Of a stretch of DNA of 64,000 bases, positions 43,834-53,275 are shown piece by piece. The stretch is from assembly GCF_009498525.1 (NCBI RefSeq), contig NZ_QSNT01000006.1:62001-126000 (forward strand), read 5' to 3'. The notes below the pieces were generated by a model. That model saw only the letters and a program-made list of their open reading frames with translations. It did no database searches and was not told the origin of the DNA. How positions within the stretch are numbered: position 1 is the stretch's first letter; each line of letters starts with the position of its first letter. The position numbers and the translations under genes are program-made. This DNA is from Rhizobium sp. ICMP 5592. Lineage in GTDB: Bacteria; Pseudomonadota; Alphaproteobacteria; Rhizobiales; Rhizobiaceae.

Positions 43834-44790
43834 CTACTTGAGAACCGGCTCTCCATGGAACCGGCGCTGCGACGGCTTCGAGACGCCGAAGCCGACTTCC
43901 ATCATCAATCGTGGCTTGGTCGTCGGCACGGTGCCCATGTGGAACCCGAAGGGATCCTCACCGAAACCGAAACCGGCTTTGCCGGTCAGCGTGACGGTGC
44001 TGTCCTTGCCATAATAGCCGAGAACCTCATCCGCGGGGTGGCCGACCATAAGCGTCAACTGATGCTTGACGGCACGCCGCCTGTGGCTGCCTTTGACGAA
44101 GACGTGCGGCCCGGTGCCTTCATCCACATCGACCAGATTGAAGAAGAACTTCAGCATCCGCCAGTCGTCGAGGTCGAAATGAAACTTGTCGAGCGAGGCC
44201 ATGCTTCGATCGGCTTCTGAGGCCTGCGTCGGAAAGCTCCACCAGACGCGGGTGGTAATCACTTTGGCCTGCCCGCCGAGATAATGCTTGGCGACATCGG
44301 TGAGCAACGGATCTCGCTGCACCGCCAGGACGGCGTCGCAATCGAGCGAGCGCTCGAAGAAATGCCCGCTGAGAAGGGACCGACCGAATTTCGCTTCCGC
44401 TTGCGTATGCTCAGGCGCGACGAATTCGAGCTTCCGGTTGAAATTGCCGAAGCAGCCCGTGGTGCGCGCGAACTCGGCGATTTCCTGATGAATATTGTCC
44501 GGCAGGGTGAGGCCGGAGAAAATCCCGTCCGTGCGCAAAGCATTGACGACCGTATCGCACCCGATCCCGGTGAACATGGACGTACCGGAAGCGGGGCGCG
44601 CCACCGGCCGCCTGGTCGCCGCCCAGTGCATACGCCGGAACGGCAATGTCCGGGCCAGCAGGAACATGGGCAACCAGGCCGGATTTTCCCTCAGATCCGT
44701 CAGGTAGGTCGGTATCCGGACAGCCATCCGCTTGAAACGGCCACCTTGCCTGGCGATGGACTCCAGGTCATTTGCCGGAGGATTGTGCAT
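43834..44790 (-). CDS. PhyH-like (2-oxoglutarate/iron) dioxygenase
   Basis: About 318 residues from ATG 44790 (AAAGGAT upstream); the frame to 44838 is less likely. KFHFDLDDWRMLKFFFNLVD holds the HxD iron ligands, and GPHVFVKGSHRRR may include the later region of phytanoyl-CoA dioxygenase-type enzymes; a C-terminal His/Arg pair is plausible around FGFHMG and KPRLMMEVGF. It would hydroxylate a small molecule or lipid, identity unknown. It stands alone, convergent with the bufferin operon. Confidence 0.6.
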   Translation of the reverse strand: MHNPPANDLESIARQGGRFKRMAVRIPTYLTDLRENPAWLPMFLLARTLPFRRMHWAATRRPVARPASGTSMFTGIGCDTVVNALRTDGIFSGLTLPDNIHQEIAEFARTTGCFGNFNRKLEFVAPEHTQAEAKFGRSLLSGHFFERSLDCDAVLAVQRDPLLTDVAKHYLGGQAKVITTRVWWSFPTQASEADRSMASLDKFHFDLDDWRMLKFFFNLVDVDEGTGPHVFVKGSHRRRAVKHQLTLMVGHPADEVLGYYGKDSTVTLTGKAGFGFGEDPFGFHMGTVPTTKPRLMMEVGFGVSKPSQRRFHGEPVLK

Positions 44791-45287
44791 AGGTATCCTT
44801 TCCGCACATGTGCGAACCCATGACAACAGGCCCAACACCCCTGTTGAATAGTCCGTTCAAACATACTCATTCATTCAGTGCAGCAAGACGCATGTTGCAT
44901 TGCGGCAAATAGAAGCCCGCAAGCCGCGGTCAAGGGGCTGAAAATGCACAATCGCGATTCATTCCGAAGAATCGATAACGCTGACACGCTCCGATTTTAC
45001 AAATCTTTTCAATGGCTCACGGATCAGTTGTTAAACGAGGCTTAGCAGCCCCATTCGAGGCGCAGACTGCGGCGGACATATCGTGCCGTGAACGCAACCG
45101 CGGCATGATTTGTTTGCCATTGCTTAGAACAACATCGCTACGATCATTTGCGGCGAGCGGATAACCGGTGGAGACTGAGGCAAAAGGGGTGTTTTTTGTC
45201 GACGCCTGCCTCGGCTGTCTCCCCACAGTCACAATCCTGTTCCGATCATTGTCTAGATGAACGAAAAACTGCAAACGAGGGCCGCAT
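44791..45287. other. Intergenic, divergent promoters
   Basis: 497 bases between two divergent genes with no supported ORF. Apart from the possible operator at 44844-44860, no repeat or RNA-like structure stood out. Confidence 0.45.
44844..44860. promoter_or_regulatory. Possible operator upstream of the dioxygenase gene
   Basis: TTGAATAGTCCGTTCAA, an inverted repeat TTGAA-N7-TTCAA located 54 bases before the start at 44790. Its form is like TetR-type operators, but no regulator gene is adjacent. Confidence 0.25.
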
Positions 45288-46202
45288 ATGACAGAGACAA
45301 AGACCGTTGATCCGACCGAAGGCATCGTCGACTTCGACGCCGGCGAAGGCGAAGCCGCGACCGTGGTGGAGATGGACGACTATACCAAGAGCCTCGCCCA
45401 GGCGAAGGCCAAGTCGGTCAAGCTCGTCGATGCCATTACCGGCCAGACTCTGAAGAAGAAGGACGCCGTTCACGTCGATGACCTCCGCCCCTCGCTGGCG
45501 GATTTCATGCGGTTGAAACATCCAGACCTTCGCGCCGACGACTATATCAGCCGCAAGGCGATGGACGATTATCGCGCCCAATACATTGCCGAGCTTTTGA
45601 CGGACGAGCGCGGCGAGCTTTCGAATCTTGAGGACGAGGTCGTCGAAAGCCTGAAGACGCACGACACGCTCGCCGAGAACATCGAAGAGGATTACGAGGA
45701 TCACCGATCGATCGGCGACCGCATGGCCGACATCGTCGCGGCCTTCGGCGGCAGCTGGACCTTCATCATCTCCTTCTGTCTGTTTCTGGCCGTTTGGATG
45801 GGCATCAATGCCCTCATGGGCGAAAACAAGGCCTTCGACGCCTATCCGTTCATTCTGCTGAACCTCATTCTCTCGACCATCGCCGCCCTACAGGCGCCGA
45901 TCATCATGATGAGCCAACGCCGGCAGGAAGCCAAAGACCGGCTGCGCGCGCTCAACGACTACAAGGTCAATCTGAAAGCCGAACTGGAAATTCGCCACCT
46001 GCACGAAAAAGTCGACCATCTCCTCAATCGCCAATGGGAGCGTCTGACCGAAATCCAGCAGATCCAGATCGAAATGATGCTGGAACAGGCCAAGGCCGCT
46101 ACCCGCGCGATGAAGGTCAGCAAGGCATCGAAAGCGAAGACGAGCGCGCTGAAGAGCCTGTTCGGCGGCAAGGCCAAGGAGTCGGATGATTCGGTGAACT
46201 AA
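45288..46202 (+). CDS. DUF1003 family membrane protein
   Basis: A 304-residue protein. Two membrane helices lie near residues 158-180 (WTFIISFCLFLAVWMGINAL) and 188-212 (YPFILLNLILSTIAALQAPI), flanked by the DUF1003 pattern DRMADIVAAFGGSW and MMSQRRQEAKDRLRALNDYK. The N-terminal about 140 residues are acidic and soluble, and the C-terminus is a helical basic tail. The function of the family is not established. Start ATG 45288 follows GAGGGCCGCAT. Confidence 0.82.
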   Translation: MTETKTVDPTEGIVDFDAGEGEAATVVEMDDYTKSLAQAKAKSVKLVDAITGQTLKKKDAVHVDDLRPSLADFMRLKHPDLRADDYISRKAMDDYRAQYIAELLTDERGELSNLEDEVVESLKTHDTLAENIEEDYEDHRSIGDRMADIVAAFGGSWTFIISFCLFLAVWMGINALMGENKAFDAYPFILLNLILSTIAALQAPIIMMSQRRQEAKDRLRALNDYKVNLKAELEIRHLHEKVDHLLNRQWERLTEIQQIQIEMMLEQAKAATRAMKVSKASKAKTSALKSLFGGKAKESDDSVN

Positions 46203-46249
46203 GAAGAAGCGGGAGACTTGGCGTGATAGCGCCCAGCTCCCGATGTCCC

Positions 46250-46912
46250 TTATGCCTCCGCCTTGAAGGTGCGACCGAGGTCCAGTCCGGTACCGAAATA
46301 ATGCCGAAACACATAGAGTAGGGGGCTCCACTTGGTTGTGTCGATGTGGTTCGTGCCCGGGATGACGATACCCCTGTGGGCATGCACCCGAACCACCTTC
46401 ACCTCGATAATCTGGAAAGTCTCGCACCGCTCCGGGGGCCATTCGCCGCCAGGATCGTGCGAGGCCACGACTTCGGTTTCGAATTGAATCGGACATTCCG
46501 CAATCCGCAGCGGCCGAACGAGGTCGGCTGCTTGCGGCGTAAAGCCGGAGACATCGAATTTATCGGATTCGAATCGATAGCCTATATCCGCCTTGTGGCG
46601 CGGGACGGGATAGCGGCCTGTCGTCGGAGCGATGGCCTCAACCTTTGGCCACTCAGCCGGGGACGGAAAGTTCAGCACCAGCTGCCGCTCGCGCAGCGCA
46701 TTCTCCCGCCCTTTGCTCGTCGCTGTCAAACCCAACACGATACGGTCGAAGAGCGCCCAGGCCGAAGACATGGGGGAGATATTGGTGGTGCCGTCGGGAT
46801 TGAGGCTCGTGATCAGCACGACGGGCGTTCCGACATAGAGCACGGCGGGTTTGATTTCGATATGTTCGTTATCGGCCCGAGATTGGTCTGGTTTCGCTGT
46901 GGTCATGGACAT
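46250..46912 (-). CDS. Flavin reductase-like FMN-binding split-barrel protein
   Basis: A 220-residue protein of the flavin reductase domain family. YVGTPVVLITSLNPDGTTNI and SPMSSAWALFDRIVLGLTAT are the conserved flavin-binding part; LVLNFPSPAEW and the later KADIGYRFESDKFDVSGF also fit. Such proteins reduce FMN with NAD(P)H or act as partner oxidoreductases. GGAGA lies eight bases before ATG 46912. It is a single gene without an evident partner. Confidence 0.82.
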   Translation of the reverse strand: MSMTTAKPDQSRADNEHIEIKPAVLYVGTPVVLITSLNPDGTTNISPMSSAWALFDRIVLGLTATSKGRENALRERQLVLNFPSPAEWPKVEAIAPTTGRYPVPRHKADIGYRFESDKFDVSGFTPQAADLVRPLRIAECPIQFETEVVASHDPGGEWPPERCETFQIIEVKVVRVHAHRGIVIPGTNHIDTTKWSPLLYVFRHYFGTGLDLGRTFKAEA

Positions 46913-47069
46913 GGGCTAGTCTCCGATGGGGACCGCAGCTTACCCGATTGAACCGAGCCGATAGTTCGGTCACGGTCGAACTATCAGCCCCAGACCCGAG
47001 GCACGGCTTACAAAGCCTGGAGCCCTGTGACATCGAGACACTCCAGAAAATGGAAAGAAGGACATCACG

Positions 47070-47630
47070 ATGACGAACATTTCCTGGCGCGCCGACCCGC
47101 TGACATGGGGAACCGGACCGCGCATCTTCGAGGTTTTCCTGGAACCGACTTGCCCTTTCTCGGTGAGAGCCTTCAATAAGCTTGACGAACTTCTCGCCAG
47201 GGACGGGGCGGACAGGATCACGATCAAGATCCGCCTGCAGTCGCAGCCCTGGCATCTCTATTCCGGCGTGATCGTCCGCAGCATCATCGCCGCCTCGACG
47301 CTCGAGGGCGGCAAGGAGACTGCGAAGAAGGTCATGGCCGCCGTCGCCGCCCATCGCGAAGAGTTCGAATTCACGCATCATGCCGGCGGCCCCAACATGG
47401 ATGTCACGCCAAACCAGATCATCGAACGGCTGGAGACCTATAGCGGCGTCAAACTCAGGGAAGCCTTTGCAATCCCTGGCCTCGATCGGGACATCAAATG
47501 GCACTGCAAATATGCCCGCCAGAACGGCATTCACGTTTCGCCGACATTCATGATCGACGGGTTGGTGCAGACGAACATGAGCAGCGGCGATGAGGTTTCG
47601 GCCTGGGAAGCTATCCTTTTTCCGCAATGA
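47070..47630 (+). CDS. DsbA-like thioredoxin-fold protein with CPFS motif
   Basis: A 186-residue thioredoxin-fold protein lacking a signal peptide, therefore cytoplasmic. IFEVFLEPTCPFSVRAFNKL (about residues 20-39) places a CPFS motif where DsbA has CxxC, so the second cysteine is Ser. A cis-proline-type site (VSPTFMIDGL) is near residue 160. It may be an isomerase- or glutathione-dependent oxidoreductase. ATG 47070 has AAGAAGGA upstream. Confidence 0.7.
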   Translation: MTNISWRADPLTWGTGPRIFEVFLEPTCPFSVRAFNKLDELLARDGADRITIKIRLQSQPWHLYSGVIVRSIIAASTLEGGKETAKKVMAAVAAHREEFEFTHHAGGPNMDVTPNQIIERLETYSGVKLREAFAIPGLDRDIKWHCKYARQNGIHVSPTFMIDGLVQTNMSSGDEVSAWEAILFPQ

Positions 47631-47804
47631 TTGTCCGCCGGCTGCACGACAATCGGCAGCAAGTCGACGACGGCAAAGGCCAAGAGCTTCCAACGGAACC
47701 AAAGAAGCGCACGGCCAGCAACATCGCAAGTAGCTGGCTTATTGACATCCGCGATCGTTGTGACACCGTTCAGGGCAACATCCCGAACAACATGTCGAGG
47801 CAAA

Positions 47805-48203
47805 ATGAGCGAGCATTCACGGGCCTTTGTCACCACCGCCGAAGAGCGACCGCTTGAAGAGTGGAATGATCCATCCCGCGGCAGAATATCCTGGCACACG
47901 CTTTTCAGCAGCGACAGAACCCCGACCGACAGCATGACGGCGGGCGTCGCCGAGATCGCGCCGGGCAGCGGCGCACTCCAGCCCCATAGGCACGAGCAGC
48001 CCGAGATCTACTTCGTACTGGAGGGAACCGGCATCCTGACGGTCGACGGACGTGAAACCGTCGTCACCCCCGGCACAGCCGTCTTCATCCCCGGCAACGC
48101 GGAGCACGGCATCCGCAACGATTCCAACGAAAATGTAAAACTCTTCTACGTATTTCCCACCGGCTCCTTCGAAGACGTGGTCTATCGCTTTGGCGAGGAT
48201 TGA
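47805..48203 (+). CDS. Cupin domain protein
   Basis: A 132-residue single-domain cupin. QPHRHEQPEIYFVLEGTGIL gives the first cupin motif (HxHxxxE-like) and PGNAEHGIRNDSNENVKLFY the second. GAGG five bases before ATG 47805 sets the start; the frame from 47631 is not protein-like. Role unknown: metal-dependent sugar-type cupins or sensors have this size. It lies 174 bp after the DsbA-like gene on the same strand. Confidence 0.75.
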   Translation: MSEHSRAFVTTAEERPLEEWNDPSRGRISWHTLFSSDRTPTDSMTAGVAEIAPGSGALQPHRHEQPEIYFVLEGTGILTVDGRETVVTPGTAVFIPGNAEHGIRNDSNENVKLFYVFPTGSFEDVVYRFGED

Positions 48204-48324
48204 TGAGCGCGGGATGTGCCGGATGGTGTAGGTCGCATCCGTTGTTGCAGGATTTCAGAGAGCTCTAAGGAGCGATTAAGTGAGCTACTTTGACTAACGC
48301 GTTTGGATCTACAGCAGCCCAAAA

Positions 48325-48414
48325 TGGCGGAGAGGGTGGGATTTGAACCCACGATGCCCTTGCAGGCATGCCGCATTTCGAGTGCGGTGCATTCGACCAC
48401 TCTGCCACCTCTCC
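48325..48414 (-). tRNA. tRNA-Ser (CGA anticodon)
   Basis: 90-nt minus-strand tRNA with encoded CCA and a long variable arm (GCATGCCTGCAAGGGCATC). Acceptor GGAGAGG pairs with CCTCTCC; anticodon CGA in ACTCGAAAT; T-arm GGGTTCAAATCCC. Confidence 0.95.
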
Positions 48415-48718
48415 GGTTATGCTGGTCGGCGCTTGTTGGCGCGGCGTTCTCATAGCGAGAGAAGGATGGGATGGCAAGGGTGAATATTCAAGCTTTTCAT
48501 CCTTTTGCCTTGACAGATCCGAGGCCCTTATGTATCCCCGCAACGCAATAGGTGTGGATAAGTCCGCGCCTTGGCCGCCTCGCTTTGTGCGGGGCTTCAC
48601 CGGCAGATTTTTCCTGAGGCCTCAAGCCTTTGAAATCCCTGCCAAGTTTCGACTGATAAAAAGACGGCCGCTTGCCTTGATTGGCAAGAGAGCTGGAACG
48701 AACATGAAAGGATAAAAA

Positions 48719-49036
48719 ATGTTCGCAGTCATCAAGACCGGCGGTAAACAGTACCGCGTGGCAGCCAACGACGTGCTGACCATCGAAAAGCTGGAAGTTG
48801 TCGCCGGCGACACCGTAGAATTCACCGAAGTCCTCGTTATCGGCGAAGGCGCCGACGCTGCGATTGGTGCTCCCTTCGTTCAGGGCGCTTCCGTCAAGGC
48901 CGAAGTGGTCGAGCACAACCGCGGTAAGAAGGTCATCGCCTTCAAGAAGCGCCGTCGTCAGAACTCGAAGCGTTCGCGCGGCCATCGCCAGCATCACACG
49001 GTCGTCCGCATCACGGACATCGTGGCTGCCAAGTAA
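48719..49036 (+). CDS. rplU: 50S ribosomal protein L21
   Basis: 105 residues; MFAVIKTGGKQYRVAANDVL at the N-terminus and KKRRRQNSKRSRGHRQHHT near the C-terminus are diagnostic for L21, which binds 23S rRNA in the large subunit. ATG 48719 is preceded by GAAAGGATAAAA. It is followed after 32 bp by rpmA, the standard arrangement, and the obgE-proBA block lies farther downstream. Confidence 0.97.
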   Translation: MFAVIKTGGKQYRVAANDVLTIEKLEVVAGDTVEFTEVLVIGEGADAAIGAPFVQGASVKAEVVEHNRGKKVIAFKKRRRQNSKRSRGHRQHHTVVRITDIVAAK

Positions 49037-49068
49037 GATCACGGGACAAGGTTTAAAGGAGAACTCCA

Positions 49069-49338
49069 ATGGCACACAAAAAAGCTGGCGGTTCGTCGCG
49101 TAACGGTCGCGATTCGCAATCCAAGCGCCTTGGCGTGAAGAAGTTCGGCGGCGAAGCCGTCATCGCAGGCAACATTATCGTGCGTCAGCGCGGTACCGAG
49201 TGGCATCCGGGCACCAATGTCGGCCTCGGCAAGGATCACACCATTTTTGCGCTTACGGCCGGCAATGTGAACTACCGTACGAAGGCCAATGGCCGCGTGT
49301 ACGTGTCTGTAATGCCGAAAGCGGAAGCAGCGGAATAA
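49069..49338 (+). CDS. rpmA: 50S ribosomal protein L27
   Basis: 89 residues; MAHKKAGGSSRNGRDSQSKR and the body FGGEAVIAGNIIVRQRGTEW, HPGTNVGLGKDHTIFAL are diagnostic for L27, whose N-terminus reaches the peptidyl-transferase centre. AAGGAG lies ten bases before the ATG. Co-transcribed with rplU; a strong terminator follows at 49404. Confidence 0.97.
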   Translation: MAHKKAGGSSRNGRDSQSKRLGVKKFGGEAVIAGNIIVRQRGTEWHPGTNVGLGKDHTIFALTAGNVNYRTKANGRVYVSVMPKAEAAE

Positions 49339-49403
49339 GCCGGTAGCGCTCTAAAACAGCCGGCGTCTCATCGACCCGGCTGACGCTACAAGGTTCAGTC
49401 AAG

Positions 49404-49438
49404 AAAAAAGGGGAGATGGGGCGCCATCTCCCCTTTTT
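49404..49438. terminator. Rho-independent terminator after rpmA
   Basis: GGGGAGATGG / CCATCTCCCC stem (49410-49419 and 49424-49433) with loop GGCG, T-run after it and A-run before it, so it can act in both directions. Confidence 0.92.
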
Positions 49439-49463
49439 CTTTACCCTCAAGGAGGACTGAACC

Positions 49464-50099
49464 ATGCAAGGCGAATTGTTAAGGGAAGACCAATCAAGGT
49501 CTCCCGAAGAACGGCTGAGGCCGGAGCGGTTAAGGACCGATTGCCCTGTCTTGCTATCGGAAAGGCTCGTTCTGCGCGCGCCCCACGAAGAAGACATTGA
49601 CGCCCTTGCCCATCTCGCCAACAACGCCAACGTCGCCACTATGGTATCGCGTATGCCGCATCCGTATACGACCAATGATGCCGCCGATTTCGTGCGACGC
49701 ACGAAGCTTGGCGAGATTGGCAAGTGCGTCTATGCGATTACCAAAGCCGACAACGGCGCCTTTCTCGGTTGCTGCGGCGTCGAGCCGACGGCCGACCCGG
49801 AGACCGTCGAGATCGGTTATTGGCTGGGTGAGCCCCATTGGAACCAGGGTTATACGACGGAAGCCGCCCATGCCCTGATCGACATGGTCTTCCGCACGCG
49901 CGAAAACGTCGCCCAGATCGATGCCCGTTGCCGGGTCATGAACGTCGCTTCGAGACGGGTCGTGCAGAAGTGCGGCTTCCAGTTCCAGGGATCCGGCCTT
50001 GCCGCGTCGCTGGCGCTTGGCAGCACGGTATCGGTCGAATGGTACCGGCTCGACCGCAAGACCTGGATGTCGCTGCGAAGCTGGGGAGGTCTGAGATGA
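49464..50099 (+). CDS. GNAT acetyltransferase, RimJ/RimL-like
   Basis: A 211-residue N-acetyltransferase. SERLVLRAPHEEDIDALAHL starts the domain, and EIGYWLGEPHWNQGYTTEAA contains the acetyl-CoA-binding loop; NVASRRVVQKCGFQFQGSGL is the typical end. RimJ/RimL-type enzymes acetylate N-termini of ribosomal proteins or small amines; the substrate here is unknown. It starts just after the rpmA terminator with a strong AAGGAGGA. Its stop overlaps the start of a second, related acetyltransferase gene. Confidence 0.85.
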   Translation: MQGELLREDQSRSPEERLRPERLRTDCPVLLSERLVLRAPHEEDIDALAHLANNANVATMVSRMPHPYTTNDAADFVRRTKLGEIGKCVYAITKADNGAFLGCCGVEPTADPETVEIGYWLGEPHWNQGYTTEAAHALIDMVFRTRENVAQIDARCRVMNVASRRVVQKCGFQFQGSGLAASLALGSTVSVEWYRLDRKTWMSLRSWGGLR

Positions 50100-50683
50100 A
50101 CGCCCTTGCTCTCAACCGCCGCGACACCAGGATTCTGACGCCCGGACCGACCCCGGTCATGCAGACCGAGCGGCTGACGCTGCGCCCGCATCGGCTAAGC
50201 GATGCCGACGCCATGACGGAAACGCTCTCCGATTTCGCCGTGACGCGGATGCTCGCCCGCGTGCCGACACCCTATGACCGGCAGGATGCGCTGGACTGGC
50301 TGGTCCAGCACACCGCCGGCCTCGACACTGGCTGGGAACTGGCCGTCACCGAGAAGGATGATGTCCATATCGGCATGGTCGGCATCGATCTCAGACACGG
50401 CCGCTGGCATCTCGGCTACTGGCTGAACCGCTACTACTGGCGGCGCGGCATCATGGGCGAGGCGGTCGGGGCAGCGCTCGAGCGCTTTGCCCGGCGCATG
50501 CCCGACGTCGCCGTGTTTTCCGGCATCTTCGCCGACAACCAGGCCTCGTTGAAGATGCAACAGAAGCTCGGCTTCGAGATCATCGGCTGCTCGGAGGTCT
50601 ACAGCTTTGCCCGCAACACCATGGTTCCGCATATCGAAACCGTGCTGAAGCCGGGCGCGCTGCGGCTCCCGCGGGCGGCGTGA
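50096..50683 (+). CDS. GNAT acetyltransferase, second copy
   Basis: A 195-residue paralogue of the preceding protein: TERLTLRPHRLSDADAMTET, HLGYWLNRYYWRRGIMGEAV and NQASLKMQQKLGFEIIGCSE match the same GNAT segments. ATG 50096 lies in an ATGA overlap with the previous stop, so translation is coupled; the longer frame to 49838 only shadows the first gene. The pair sits between rpmA and obgE. Confidence 0.85.
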   Translation: MNALALNRRDTRILTPGPTPVMQTERLTLRPHRLSDADAMTETLSDFAVTRMLARVPTPYDRQDALDWLVQHTAGLDTGWELAVTEKDDVHIGMVGIDLRHGRWHLGYWLNRYYWRRGIMGEAVGAALERFARRMPDVAVFSGIFADNQASLKMQQKLGFEIIGCSEVYSFARNTMVPHIETVLKPGALRLPRAA

Positions 50684-51002
50684 AGTCTTCAAAATCAGTC
50701 ATCGCCGGCTTCACCGGCGGTGACATTGCCGCCCGTCGATCTCGATCCGCCGGATGTAAGATCGAAAGCATCGGCAGAATTGATCGCATGATCCTTGCTG
50801 TTATGGGTCATCGACCGCACGATAGTCTTTGACCTCCGGCTGAACCGCCTATATCGAAGGCGACATGACGGGCAAATGACCGCGCCGCATATCCTGACGA
50901 ATATGCAATGAGCGCGGTAACAATTGAAAAGAGCGCATGGGCTTTCCCCAATCCCGTTCGATCCGGGAAAGTCATGCGCCGATACCGAGTGACGGACGCA
51001 AC
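50684..51002. other. Intergenic upstream of obgE
   Basis: 319 bases without a supported gene; minus-strand frames here have no ribosome binding site. It probably holds the promoter of the obgE-proB-proA-nadD transcription unit. Confidence 0.5.
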
Positions 51003-52109
51003 ATGAAATTTCTCGACCAAGCAAAAGTCTATATCAAGTCCGGTGACGGCGGCGCGGGCAGCGTCTCCTTCCGGCGCGAGAAATTCATCGAGTTCGGCGG
51101 CCCCGACGGCGGCGATGGTGGCCGCGGCGGCGACGTCTGGGTCGAGGCCGTCAACGGGCTGAACACACTGATCGATTTCCGCTTTCAGCAGCATTTCAAG
51201 GCCACCATCGGCACGCACGGCATGGGCCGCAACCGCGCCGGCGCCAAGGGTGCCGACGTGACGCTGAAGGTTCCGGTCGGCACGCAGGTCTTCGAGGAAG
51301 ACGAGGAAACCCTGATCTGCGACCTGACGCGGGAAGGCCAGCGCTATCGCGTCGCCGCCGGCGGCAATGGCGGCTTCGGCAACGCTTATTTCAAGTCCTC
51401 GGTCAACCAGGCCCCGGACTGGGCCAATCCCGGCCTGCCGGGCGAAGAAAAGACCATCTGGCTGCGGCTGAAGCTGATCGCCGATGCCGGTCTCGTCGGT
51501 CTGCCGAATGCCGGAAAGTCGACGTTTCTGGCCGCCGTCACCCGCGCCCGGCCGAAGATCGCCAACTATCCCTTCACCACGCTGCACCCCAATCTCGGCG
51601 TCGCCACCATTGACGGCCAGGAATTCGTGCTGGCCGACATTCCCGGCCTGATCGAGGGCGCCCATGAGGGCGTAGGTATCGGCGACCGCTTCCTCGGCCA
51701 TGTCGAGCGCACCCGCGTGCTGCTGCATCTGGTCTCCGCCCAGGAAGAGAAGGTCGGCAAGGCCTATAAGACCGTGAAGCACGAACTCGAAGCTTACGGC
51801 AACGAGCTTACCGACAAGCCGGAGATCGTGGCGCTGTCACAGATCGACGTGGTGGACGAGGAAACACTGAAGAAGAAGACGCGCGAACTAGCGCGGGCCT
51901 GCGGCAAGACGCCCTTCTGCATTTCCGCCATCACCGGCAGCGGCATGACCGAGGTGCTGCGCGCTCTGCGCGACATCATCGTCGAAGCCAATGGCGATAC
52001 CGGGCAGGAAGCACCGATGAAGGCGCTGAAGGTGCGCCATCGCGACATGCAGTCCTCCGGCAATGAAGGCGAAAGTGAGGACAATGACGGCGGGGAGCAG
52101 CAGGGATGA
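51003..52109 (+). CDS. obgE: GTPase Obg/CgtA
   Basis: A 368-residue essential GTPase involved in large-subunit assembly and stress responses. The glycine-rich Obg fold covers about 1-158 (FLDQAKVYIKSGDGGAGSVS; FGGPDGGDGGRGGDVW), then the G domain: G1 GLPNAGKSTF, G3 ADIPGLIEGAHEG, G4 SQIDVVD (a variant of NKxD), G5 ISAITG. An acidic C-terminal tail ends the protein. ATG 51003 marks the start of the conserved domain. It overlaps proB by 4 bp. Confidence 0.97.
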   Translation: MKFLDQAKVYIKSGDGGAGSVSFRREKFIEFGGPDGGDGGRGGDVWVEAVNGLNTLIDFRFQQHFKATIGTHGMGRNRAGAKGADVTLKVPVGTQVFEEDEETLICDLTREGQRYRVAAGGNGGFGNAYFKSSVNQAPDWANPGLPGEEKTIWLRLKLIADAGLVGLPNAGKSTFLAAVTRARPKIANYPFTTLHPNLGVATIDGQEFVLADIPGLIEGAHEGVGIGDRFLGHVERTRVLLHLVSAQEEKVGKAYKTVKHELEAYGNELTDKPEIVALSQIDVVDEETLKKKTRELARACGKTPFCISAITGSGMTEVLRALRDIIVEANGDTGQEAPMKALKVRHRDMQSSGNEGESEDNDGGEQQG

Positions 52110-53275
52110 CTGCCCGCAAGTCGCTCGATCGCTACCGCCGCATCGTCATCAAGATCGGCTCGGCGCTTCTCGTCGACCGCAAGACCGGCTTGAAGAAAGC
52201 CTGGCTTGACGGCATGTGCGCCGATATCGCCGCGCTGAAGGCGAAAGGTGCTGATGTCCTCGTGGTCTCTTCCGGCGCCATCGCGCTCGGGCGTTCTGTG
52301 CTTGACCTCCCCTCCGGTGCCTTGAAGCTGGAGGAAAGCCAGGCGGCAGCCGCCGTCGGTCAGATTTCGCTGGCCCGTGCCTGGTCGGAAAGCCTGTCGC
52401 ATGACGATATCGTCGCCGGCCAGATCCTGCTGACGCTCGGCGATACCGAGGAGCGCCGCCGCTATCTCAATGCGCGCGCCACCATCAACCAATTGCTGAA
52501 GATCGGCGCCGTGCCGATCATCAACGAGAACGACACGGTCGCCACCAGCGAAATCCGCTATGGCGACAATGATCGCCTCGCCGCCCGCGTCGCCACAATG
52601 ACCGGCGCTGACCTGCTGATCCTGCTGTCTGATATCGACGGGCTCTATACCGCCCCGCCGCATCTCGATCCAGAAGCCAAGTTCCTGGAAACGATCGCAG
52701 ACATCACTCCCGAGATCGAGGCGATGGCCGGCGGTGCCGCCTCGGAACTGTCACGCGGCGGCATGCGTACCAAAATCGATGCCGGCAAGATCGCCACGGG
52801 TGCCGGCTGCGCCATGATCATCGCGTCGGGCAAGACCGATCGCCCGTTGAAATCAATTGCAAACGGCGCGCGCTCCTCCTGGTTCGCCCCATCGGGCACG
52901 CCCGTTACCGCCCGCAAGACCTGGATTGCCGGGCAGCTGCAGCCGGCCGGCGAGCTGCATGTCGACGAGGGCGCCGTCACAGCGCTTGGTGCCGGCAAAA
53001 GCCTGCTGCCCGCCGGCGTGCGCAAGGTTACCGGCCATTTCGGCCGCGGCGACACCGTTGCGATCATCGCCCCCTCGGGCCGGGAAATCGCCCGTGGCCT
53101 TGCCGGCTACGATGCCGAGGAAGCCCGCCAGATCACCGGCCGCAAGTCGGCTGAGATCGAGGCAATTCTCGGCTATGCCGGCCGCGCCGCCATGGTGCAC
53201 CGAGACGACCTTGTCATGACCGCGTCCGTCAAGACGAAGGCCGAGAAATTGAAGAAGGATGAAGCTCATGCTTGA
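52106..53275 (+). CDS. proB: Glutamate 5-kinase
   Basis: A 389-residue enzyme, first step of proline synthesis from glutamate (ATP-dependent phosphorylation). The amino-acid kinase domain covers about 1-260 (RIVIKIGSALLVDRKTGLKK, VLVVSSGAIALG, INENDTVATSEIRYGDND, SRGGMRTKIDAGKIATGAGC), followed by a PUA domain (about 280-370). It overlaps obgE in an ATGA and proA by 8 bp, so the operon is tightly coupled. Confidence 0.96.
   Translation: MTARKSLDRYRRIVIKIGSALLVDRKTGLKKAWLDGMCADIAALKAKGADVLVVSSGAIALGRSVLDLPSGALKLEESQAAAAVGQISLARAWSESLSHDDIVAGQILLTLGDTEERRRYLNARATINQLLKIGAVPIINENDTVATSEIRYGDNDRLAARVATMTGADLLILLSDIDGLYTAPPHLDPEAKFLETIADITPEIEAMAGGAASELSRGGMRTKIDAGKIATGAGCAMIIASGKTDRPLKSIANGARSSWFAPSGTPVTARKTWIAGQLQPAGELHVDEGAVTALGAGKSLLPAGVRKVTGHFGRGDTVAIIAPSGREIARGLAGYDAEEARQITGRKSAEIEAILGYAGRAAMVHRDDLVMTASVKTKAEKLKKDEAHA

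Noticed and set aside
49838..50095. Extended N-terminus for the second acetyltransferase
   Set aside because: The additional codons are a frame shadow of the first acetyltransferase; the ATGA overlap at 50096 gives the natural start.
50808..51782. Minus-strand ORF of 324 codons over obgE
   Set aside because: High-GC antisense shadow; no ribosome binding site and no family resemblance, while the plus strand encodes Obg unmistakably.
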